A stretch of 6,073 nt of DNA from Planctomycetota bacterium (lineage in GTDB: Bacteria; Planctomycetota; UBA11346), in contig SLQH01000124.1 in the NCBI GenBank assembly GCA_007131555.1, positions 1 through 6,073 of the forward strand, in the 5' to 3' direction. The notes under the pieces are model-generated. The model was not told the origin of the DNA, ran no database searches, and saw only the letters and a list, made by a program, of their open reading frames with translations. The translations under genes were made by a program, and so were the position numbers. Every line of letters starts with the position of its first letter. Position 1 is the stretch's first letter. This document shows positions 1-5,054 of this stretch, one piece after another.

Positions 1-650
1 TGGCTGTGGCGATCATCGCCTTGGCGGCCCTGTTTGCCCGCTTCGCCCGCATGCATGCCATCAGCTGGGTCATGGAGAACTTCATCTCGTTTACCGCCAT
101 TATCCTGGCGATTGTCTTTCAGCCGGAAGTGCGCCGTCTCTTCACCCGCATGGGGGGCTTGTTGCCCAGCCATCAAAGCGGTAACAGTGAGGAAGCCACC
201 GAGCAGATCCTTGAGGCTGTTGAATACATGAGCGATCGGCAGATCGGGGCTCTGATCGTCATCGAACGGGGTGACCATCTGGATAATTACATCAACTCGT
301 CGCCGATCGACTGCCAGCTGACCACCAAGGCCCTGATCTCCTTGTTCTGGAAGGATGCGCCATTGCATGATGGTGCCGTCATCATCCGTAGCGGGCGGAT
401 TGCCGCGGCCGGCGTCATCCTGCCGCTGACTGAGAACTTTGAATACAAGAATCTTTCTGGAACCCGGCATCGGGCCGGCATCGGCATCTCTGAGGATACC
501 GATGCCTTTGCTGTTCTGGTCAGTGAGGAGACCGGCAAGATCAGCGTGGCTGACCGAGGGCGTCTGCAAAGCGATCTGACCACTGAGGATCTCGAACTGC
601 TGCTGGTGCGGATCTTCGGCATGCGTTTGCGACGGAAGGCAGACCTGTGA
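1..650 (+). CDS. cdaA: Diadenylate cyclase (c-di-AMP synthase), CdaA type, 5' end cut off
   Basis: CdaA condenses two ATP into the second messenger cyclic di-AMP at the cytoplasmic face of the membrane; c-di-AMP controls potassium and osmolyte uptake and cell-wall homeostasis in bacteria that make it. The reading frame is open to the left edge. The GTG at 6 is probably internal, because the CdaA family begins with three membrane helices and only the last part of that region (hydrophobic, ending in I-V-F-Q-P-E-V-R-R) is visible. The DAC domain follows. Both catalytic signatures are present: D-G-A in LHDGAVII (369-377) and R-H-R in GTRHRAGIGIS (465-473). Counting codons from position 6, D122 and R154 are 32 residues apart, the same spacing I recall for Bacillus subtilis CdaA (D171, R203). 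By that comparison about 50 codons are missing upstream. The stop lies in a TGATG junction with the next gene, suggesting coupled translation. The family assignment is firm; the 5' end is not visible. Confidence 0.95.
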   Translation, partial: AVAIIALAALFARFARMHAISWVMENFISFTAIILAIVFQPEVRRLFTRMGGLLPSHQSGNSEEATEQILEAVEYMSDRQIGALIVIERGDHLDNYINSSPIDCQLTTKALISLFWKDAPLHDGAVIIRSGRIAAAGVILPLTENFEYKNLSGTRHRAGIGISEDTDAFAVLVSEETGKISVADRGRLQSDLTTEDLELLLVRIFGMRLRRKADL

Positions 651-1642
651 TGCGTTGGTTGCATGCCCATTGGGAACTCAAGTTGATCGCCATGGCCCTG
701 GCGATCACCCTGTATCTGTTCATTGGCGGTGTGACCCATCTTGAACGGGCCTTCCAGATCGAGGTGCGTCGCTCTGATCTGGTCATACCGCCGGATGTGG
801 ACCGCTATGTGATTTCGGCAATCACGCCCGAGTCGTTCCAGATTCGCCTTGGTGGACCGCGCGCCTTGTTGGATACGGTCCGTTCCGAGACCCTGCGTCC
901 CCGCCTTGAGTTGGATGCCGGGCAGCTTGCTTCTGGTAGTCAGAGTTTTCCGGTGACAGCCCGTCTCTTCGGCTTGCCCCCGGAGTTGCACATTGTCGGC
1001 CACGAACAACATGCCATTGAAGTGCGGGTCAGTGAGATCATCCGCGAAGACATCACCCTGTCGATCACCGATGTGATCTTCAATGAGATGGATCTGCCGG
1101 ACGGTCTGGTGGTCGACAGCGTTGCCTTGACCGGGGTCAGTCGGGTTCCCCTGGTGGGGACTAGGGATGCCATTGAGCGGATCCGGACCCGCCAGCGTCC
1201 GGTATTGGAGCCCCTGTCCTTGGCTGGCTTGGTCTCTCCCGATCTGATTTCGCCCGTCGAAAAGCAGCTGCCATTGCGCTTGGCCCTGGGAGAGGGTGTG
1301 CGCATGGATGGTGAGTACGATCTGGGCGTCACCCTGCGCATTGCCCCGCGTCAGGTCAGTCGTCAGTTGCATGCCGAAGTCATGGTCCTGGCTCCGGCTG
1401 ATTATCTTGAGCGCTTCCAGGTCACGGTATCGCCAGCCCGGCGGGCCTTCACCGTGACCGGTCCCAAGAACCGTATTGATGCGGAAAATCTTGCCGAACG
1501 AATCGCCTTGTTCGTAGATCTGTCGAGTCGACCGTCCCTGGATGAGGGGGCACCCTATGAGGTTCGTTACACGGCTCCGGCCTGGGCCACCATTCAGGTT
1601 GGTGCCGTACAGGTGACCATCACGTCACGTGGTGATGAATGA
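650..1642 (+). CDS. cdaR: YbbR-domain membrane-anchored CdaA regulator (CdaR-like)
   Basis: Likely regulator of the adjacent diadenylate cyclase. In Firmicutes CdaR is a single-pass membrane protein whose extracytoplasmic YbbR repeats modulate CdaA. The predicted product is 330 aa. A short basic/aromatic N-terminus (MRWLHAHWELK) leads into one hydrophobic helix at about residues 10-26, the usual YbbR layout. The rest looks like beta-rich YbbR-type repeats, roughly residues 30-120, 125-230 and 240-327. Typical elements are ESFQIRLGGPRALLDTV, GVSRVPLVGTRDAIERI and FTVTGPKNRID, each a strand followed by a G-x-x-x-x-hydrophobic turn. The start is ambiguous by one codon: ATG 650 shares its A with the cdaA stop, and GTG 647 directly precedes it. 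A GGAAGG ribosome site at 634-639 lies 10 nt from the ATG and 7 nt from the GTG. YbbR sequences diverge strongly, so the assignment rests on the topology, the repeat pattern and the position directly after cdaA. Confidence 0.85.
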   Translation: MRWLHAHWELKLIAMALAITLYLFIGGVTHLERAFQIEVRRSDLVIPPDVDRYVISAITPESFQIRLGGPRALLDTVRSETLRPRLELDAGQLASGSQSFPVTARLFGLPPELHIVGHEQHAIEVRVSEIIREDITLSITDVIFNEMDLPDGLVVDSVALTGVSRVPLVGTRDAIERIRTRQRPVLEPLSLAGLVSPDLISPVEKQLPLRLALGEGVRMDGEYDLGVTLRIAPRQVSRQLHAEVMVLAPADYLERFQVTVSPARRAFTVTGPKNRIDAENLAERIALFVDLSSRPSLDEGAPYEVRYTAPAWATIQVGAVQVTITSRGDE

Positions 1643-1660
1643 GCGGCATGACGACCTCCA

Positions 1661-1665
1661 GAGGA
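1661..1665 (+). promoter_or_regulatory. Ribosome binding site selecting the dxs start
   Basis: GAGGA, five nucleotides before ATG 1671. Earlier in-frame starts (GTG 1629, GTG 1632, ATG 1635) have no comparable purine-rich site in front of them and would overlap cdaR, so ATG 1671 is preferred. Confidence 0.6.
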
Positions 1666-1670
1666 TCTTG

Positions 1671-3662
1671 ATGAAAGAGAGCATGACTCCACGACCGACC
1701 ACCGTACAGACCGATGCCAGCTGTCTGGACAGCCCCTGCCTGTTGGATGCCATCTCCGGACCGGTTGAACTGCGCCGCATGACTCCAGCCGATCTTGATC
1801 AACTGGCCTCGGAGATCCGGGAACGGATCAAGGCCGTGGTCAGTGAGCATGGAGGTCATCTGGCTTCGAATCTGGGGGTGGTGGAGCTGACCATCGCCCT
1901 GCATCGGGTCTTCGATTTCTCAGTCGATCGTCTGTTGTGGGATGTCGGCCATCAGGCCTATCCCCATAAATTGCTCACCGGTCGGGTGGCGGCCTTTGCC
2001 CGCAACCGCATCCACGGCGGCACCAGCGGTTTCCCCGATCCGCGTGAAAGTGTCTATGACGTGGCCAAGGTGGGTCATTCCTCCACCGCCATCAGCACGG
2101 CGGTCGGCATTGCCGAGGCCTTTCGGCGTCAGGGCCTGCGCCGCAAGGTGGTGGCGGTGGTCGGCGATGGGGCCTTGACCGGCGGCATGTGCTTCGAGGG
2201 CCTGATCAACGCCGGTGAACTGCACTGTCCGATGTTGATCGTCCTCAATGACAACGGCAGCTTCATCGATGCCCCGGTGGGCTCCTTGCACAAGTATCTG
2301 GACCGGGTTCGCAGCGGGACCATCTATCCCCATCTGCGCGACCGCATCATGGGCATCCTGCGCCGCCTGCCCTGGGGTGAGAGCGTCGAACGGATGGCCG
2401 AACATGTGGAACTGGCGGCCGGCAAGCTCATCAGTCCGGGGTTCATCTTCGAAGACCTTGGTCTGCGCTATTTCGGCCCCATCGATGGTCATGACCGGGT
2501 TGAGGTCGAGCGCTTCCTGACCAAGGTGTCCCGCCTGGACGGGCCGGTGCTGCTGCATCTGCACACCCGCAAGGGTGGTGGCTGGGAGCCCAGCGTCCGT
2601 GATCCACGGGCCTTTCATGGTGCCCAGGGCTTCGACCTGGAGACCGGGGTGTTCCTGCCGCCCTCCAATCCCCGCCGTCGATCCTTCAGTCAGGTCTTTG
2701 GGGCCACGGTCGACGAGATGATGGCCGATGATGCCCAGGTCGTGGCGGTGACCGCGGCCATGCTTAGCGGTGTTGGTCTGCGTGATGTCGCCCAGCATCA
2801 TCCCGGTCGGATCTACGACGTCGGTATCTGCGAGCAACATAGCTTCGCCTTTGTCGAAGGCCTGGCTCTGGCCGGTCTGCGGCCGATCCTGGCCCACTAT
2901 GCGACCTTCGCCCAGCGCGGTTTCGACCAGTTGTTCCAGGAACTGGTCCTGCAACGCAATCTCGGAGTGATTGTCGCCCTGGACCGGGCCGGCCTGGTCG
3001 GCGAAGATGGCGAGACCCACCAGGGCATCTATGATATCGCTTGGTGTCGCTGTCTGCCGGGAGCCGTTGTGATGTCTCCCAAGGATGGGGTTGAGCTGGC
3101 GGCGATGCTGCGCTGGGCCCACTATGAGCATCCTACGGCCCAGGATCGGCCGCCCTGCTTCATCATCCGCTATCCGCGCCAGTTTGTCAGTGAGCGTCAT
3201 TGGGGTCAGGATCGACCCCAGGCCATCGCTCTGGGTCGAGCTGAGGTCCTGCGGCGGGGGCGCGGTCTGATGGTGTGGGCCTACGGTCCCCTGTGCGAGG
3301 CCGCCTGGGACGCCATCCTGGCCGTCGAGGATGAGGCCGAGCCTGTCACCCTGGTCAACGCCCGTTTCGCCAAGCCCTTTGATGTCGACCTCTTGCGCGA
3401 GCTGGCGCGGGATCACGATCGTCTGCTGACGGTCGAGGATCATGCCTTGGACGGCGGTTTCGGCAGTGTCGCGTGCGAGGTCGCCGCCGACCTGGGCCTT
3501 GATATGCGCATCGAGCGCGCCGGAGTCAGCGACCAGCTCATTGGCCACCACAGCCGTGATGCCCAGTTGGCCGCCGAGGCCCTTGACGTCGAGGGGCTCA
3601 GTCGCCGTATCGAAGGGCTTCTGGGACGGCCGCAGGCTCGCACTATCGCCTTCGGATCGTGA
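1671..3662 (+). CDS. dxs: 1-deoxy-D-xylulose-5-phosphate synthase
   Basis: Dxs is a cytoplasmic, thiamine-diphosphate-dependent enzyme that joins pyruvate and glyceraldehyde 3-phosphate to give DXP, the first step of the MEP isoprenoid pathway. From ATG 1671 the product is 663 aa, against about 620-640 for the family. The excess is mostly about 25 unconserved residues before LLDAISGPVELRRM. Visible signatures, numbered from this ATG: GGHLASNLGVVELT (H63), WDVGHQAYPHK (H94), VGHSST, VGDGALTGG (G165-G167) closing with NDN (193-195), CEQH with the catalytic Glu388, HYATFAQRGFDQ (Y410, R416), DRAGLVGEDGETHQG (R439, D446, H450), RYPR (R503), and the transketolase C-terminal domain NARFAKPFD...GGFGS. 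These equal the residues known from E. coli Dxs, so it should be active. One oddity: the usual NEMSIS segment after NDN reads NGSFID. The gene lies 28 nt after cdaR and is probably in the same operon. Confidence 0.93.
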   Translation: MKESMTPRPTTVQTDASCLDSPCLLDAISGPVELRRMTPADLDQLASEIRERIKAVVSEHGGHLASNLGVVELTIALHRVFDFSVDRLLWDVGHQAYPHKLLTGRVAAFARNRIHGGTSGFPDPRESVYDVAKVGHSSTAISTAVGIAEAFRRQGLRRKVVAVVGDGALTGGMCFEGLINAGELHCPMLIVLNDNGSFIDAPVGSLHKYLDRVRSGTIYPHLRDRIMGILRRLPWGESVERMAEHVELAAGKLISPGFIFEDLGLRYFGPIDGHDRVEVERFLTKVSRLDGPVLLHLHTRKGGGWEPSVRDPRAFHGAQGFDLETGVFLPPSNPRRRSFSQVFGATVDEMMADDAQVVAVTAAMLSGVGLRDVAQHHPGRIYDVGICEQHSFAFVEGLALAGLRPILAHYATFAQRGFDQLFQELVLQRNLGVIVALDRAGLVGEDGETHQGIYDIAWCRCLPGAVVMSPKDGVELAAMLRWAHYEHPTAQDRPPCFIIRYPRQFVSERHWGQDRPQAIALGRAEVLRRGRGLMVWAYGPLCEAAWDAILAVEDEAEPVTLVNARFAKPFDVDLLRELARDHDRLLTVEDHALDGGFGSVACEVAADLGLDMRIERAGVSDQLIGHHSRDAQLAAEALDVEGLSRRIEGLLGRPQARTIAFGS

Positions 3663-3669
3663 CAGGTTC

Positions 3670-3725
3670 GTGGTCCTGCCACTTGGCTGTCATCGGGGTG
3701 GTGACACAGTGTACCACAGGACCAC
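3670..3725. repeat. Long-range 9-bp inverted repeat with nested hairpins before fabK
   Basis: GTGGTCCTG (3670-3678) is exactly complementary to CAGGACCAC (3717-3725), with 38 nt between them. The right arm contains the AGGA that would serve as ribosome site for ATG 3726. Two smaller foldings lie inside: TGTCATC/GGTGACA (3688-3694 with 3700-3706, one G-U pair, 5-nt loop), and GTGGT-g-ACAC-a-GTGT-ACCAC (3698-3717). The last two exclude each other. This could be an RNA leader that masks a start site, a weak attenuator or protein-binding DNA. No U-run follows, so it does not look like a standard intrinsic terminator. The repeats are seen directly; any function is inference. Confidence 0.4.
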
Positions 3726-3751
3726 ATGAATCGAAGGACCATCATGATCGA
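3718..3751 (+). repeat. Tandem 17-nt near-duplication of the fabK translation start region
   Basis: AGGACCACATGAATCGA (3718-3734) is followed at once by AGGACCATCATGATCGA (3735-3751). The units differ only by one inserted T and one deleted A, and each carries AGGA plus an ATG. The two ATGs (3726, 3744) are 18 nt apart and in frame. Spacing from AGGA to ATG is 4 nt in the first copy and 5 nt in the second. Confidence 0.65.
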
Positions 3752-4766
3752 TACCCCCTTGAGCTCTCCCTTGATGCAACGTGGTGCCGATTTTCTCGGC
3801 GTGCAGTATCCCATCCTGTGCGGGGCCATGACCTGGGTCAGCAATCCCAGTCTGGTGGCGGCCGTGGCCAATGCCGGGGGTTTCGGCTGCTTGGCCGGCG
3901 GCAACACACCCACCGACATCCTGCTCCGCCAAGTCGAGGAGACCCGCTCCCTGACCGATCGGCCCTTTGGCATCAACTTCGTCACCATCGCCCCAGCCTA
4001 CAAAGAGCAGATCGCCATCCTCGATGAGCTGCGGCCCAAGGTGGTGGTCTTCGCCGGCTCCTTCCCTCGTCGTGAGGAAGTCGCCCTGGCCAAGGACCTG
4101 GGTTGTACCGTGCTGTGCTTCGCCAGTACCGACTCCATCGCCAAGCGGATGCTCGACTACGGAGCCGACGGCCTGATCCTGGAGGGCATGGAGGCTGGTG
4201 GTCACGTCGGTCATGTGACCCTCACCATTCTGTTGCAACAGGTGCTGTTCGCCTTCCCCCAGGTGCCGATCTTCGTCGCTGGTGGCATCGCTCATGGTCG
4301 TTTGTGCGCCCATCTGCTGCTGATGGGTGCGTCCGGTGTCCAGCTGGGTACCCGCTTCGCCATGGCCAAGGAATCCTGTGCTCATCCAGCCTTCAAGCAG
4401 AAGTTCATCCGCGCCAAGGCCCGCGATGCCATCTCCACGCCCCAGTACGATTCCCGTCTGCCGGTGGTGGCAGTGCGGGCCCTGCGCAACAAGGCCATGG
4501 ATGACTTCGGTCGTTTGCAGTTGGAACTGCTCGACCGTCTCGACCAACGCGCCATCAGCCGCGAGGAGGCCCAGCTGGAGGTCGAACGCTTCTGGATGGG
4601 TGGCCTGCGCAAGGCGGTCCAGGATGGCGATGTCGACAACGGCTCTTTGATGGCCGGTCAGAGCGTCGGCCTGGTCAATGCCGAGACCAGCGTCCAGGAG
4701 ATCATCGACGAAATCCTGACCGACACCGAGGCCGAACTGCAGCGCATCCGGGGCCTGATCGGCTGA
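3744..4766 (+). CDS. fabK: FMN-dependent enoyl-ACP reductase II (FabK) / nitronate monooxygenase family
   Basis: Predicted cytoplasmic TIM-barrel flavoprotein. FabK reduces trans-2-enoyl-ACP with NAD(P)H through FMN, the last step of each fatty-acid elongation round; it replaces or backs up FabI. From ATG 3744 it has 340 aa, close to the roughly 320 of streptococcal FabK. Signatures in order: QYPILCGAMTWVSNPSLVAAV near the N-terminus, GGNTP, SLTDRPFGIN, the hallmark GMEAGGHVG with His154, VAGGI (179-182), GASGVQLGTRFAMAKES (195-211; FMN-phosphate loop), then KAVQDGDVDNGSLMAGQSVGLV near the C-terminus. The last block and the AKES-x-AHP stretch match FabK as I remember it better than true nitronate monooxygenases, which share the fold and the His. 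An upstream in-frame ATG (3726) would add MNRRTI. AAGGA at 3734-3738 lies 5 nt before ATG 3744, slightly favouring it. The gene may be co-transcribed with dxs. Family assignment is strong; the substrate is less certain. Confidence 0.85.
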   Translation: MIDTPLSSPLMQRGADFLGVQYPILCGAMTWVSNPSLVAAVANAGGFGCLAGGNTPTDILLRQVEETRSLTDRPFGINFVTIAPAYKEQIAILDELRPKVVVFAGSFPRREEVALAKDLGCTVLCFASTDSIAKRMLDYGADGLILEGMEAGGHVGHVTLTILLQQVLFAFPQVPIFVAGGIAHGRLCAHLLLMGASGVQLGTRFAMAKESCAHPAFKQKFIRAKARDAISTPQYDSRLPVVAVRALRNKAMDDFGRLQLELLDRLDQRAISREEAQLEVERFWMGGLRKAVQDGDVDNGSLMAGQSVGLVNAETSVQEIIDEILTDTEAELQRIRGLIG

Positions 4767-4794
4767 GGGCTCTGTCAGGGCGGGTCTTGCTTCA

Positions 4795-4808
4795 TCTGCA
4801 TATGCAGA
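4795..4808. repeat. 14-bp perfect palindrome downstream of fabK
   Basis: TCTGCATATGCAGA reads the same on both strands, with no spacer between the halves, 28 nt after the fabK stop. With no loop it is a poor RNA hairpin, and a dimeric DNA-binding protein would be the more natural user. A chance occurrence cannot be excluded. Confidence 0.35.
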
Positions 4809-4870
4809 GCTGGGGTGGCATCCTGTCAGTGTCCTCGAGCAGTGGGGATGCTCTCTGGGCGTGATCGAAA

Positions 4871-4886
4871 AAGACATGAATGTCTT
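4871..4886. promoter_or_regulatory. Inverted repeat, candidate operator
   Basis: AAGACAT-GA-ATGTCTT: perfect 7-bp arms with a 2-bp spacer, in AT-rich DNA. It overlaps by one base a -10-like TAGAAT (4886-4891), and an extra ATGTC half-site follows at 4892-4896. No good -35 hexamer lies at the right distance, so a promoter here is doubtful. The symmetry resembles a binding site for a dimeric transcription factor, but the factor is unknown. Confidence 0.35.
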
Positions 4887-5000
4887 AGAATATGTCAATC
4901 GCCTACCTGTCCTGTCAGTCTGCGTAAAGTCGCTCTGCGATAGTGTTTCCGGCCGTCATCCGGGGTCATCGTGAGGTCTGCGTCCAGTCGCTTGGCATGT

Positions 5001-5029
5001 ATGTCAGCGCTGGTCGTATTGGCGATAAT
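5001..5029 (+). promoter_or_regulatory. Putative sigma70-type promoter of the propeller gene
   Basis: ATGTCA (5001-5006, 4 of 6 to TTGACA), a 17-nt spacer, and GATAAT (5024-5029, 5 of 6 to TATAAT). Transcription would begin near 5036, leaving a short leader that includes the GGAGA site before ATG 5055. Consensus and geometry are good, but promoter rules vary among phyla and this is sequence inspection only. Confidence 0.4.
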
Positions 5030-5043
5030 GGCCTGGGTGGCAT

Positions 5044-5048
5044 GGAGA
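5044..5048 (+). promoter_or_regulatory. Ribosome binding site for the propeller gene
   Basis: GGAGA six nucleotides before ATG 5055. The later ATG 5094, which would give a more compact signal peptide, has only weak GTGGTG-like purines before it. This is why 5055 was chosen as the start. Confidence 0.45.
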
Positions 5049-5054
5049 CGCATT

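Larger units (their letters stand above)
4767..5054. other. Intergenic region without a convincing gene
   Basis: About 288 nt between fabK and the propeller gene, visibly richer in A and T than its flanks. It contains a 14-bp perfect palindrome, a 7+2+7 inverted repeat, a 10-bp direct repeat (TCCTGTCAGT at 4821-4830 and 4910-4919), a possible 7-bp stem (4817-4823 with 4846-4852, one G-U pair, 22-nt loop) and a plausible promoter near its right end. No hairpin followed by a U-tract was found, so I cannot place a fabK terminator. Short reading frames here lack ribosome sites. No tRNA or other RNA gene was recognised. Confidence 0.6.

Noticed and set aside
287..1372. Long open frame on the minus strand (361 codons)
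   Set aside because: It lies antisense to cdaA and cdaR, both supported by motifs. The translation is rich in Q, H and G without domain pattern, as expected from the complement of GC-biased codons.
1920..3551. Minus-strand open frame of 543 codons inside dxs
   Set aside because: Fully antisense to a gene with all Dxs signatures; low-complexity Q/G/D-rich translation and no recognisable fold.
3663..3743. Possible promoter between dxs and fabK (TTGGCT at 3684-3689)
   Set aside because: No acceptable -10 hexamer at 16-18 nt; the best candidate matches only 2 of 6 positions.
4817..4852. Stem-loop after fabK considered as an intrinsic terminator
   Set aside because: Seven-base stem with a G-U pair, a 22-nt loop and no following U-run; too weak to call.
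3690..4898. Minus-strand open frame of 402 codons across fabK
   Set aside because: Antisense shadow of fabK; no motif, no ribosome site, H/Q/G-rich composition typical of such shadows.
4876..4974. Small plus-strand frame (32 aa, MNVLEYVNRLPV...) in the spacer, ending in GTGA at 4971
   Set aside because: No ribosome site before its ATG, which also falls inside the inverted repeat; no recognisable composition or homology.
4767..5054. Possible c-di-AMP riboswitch, tRNA or CRISPR repeat in the spacer
   Set aside because: No ydaO-type conserved core, no cloverleaf and no regularly spaced repeats were seen.
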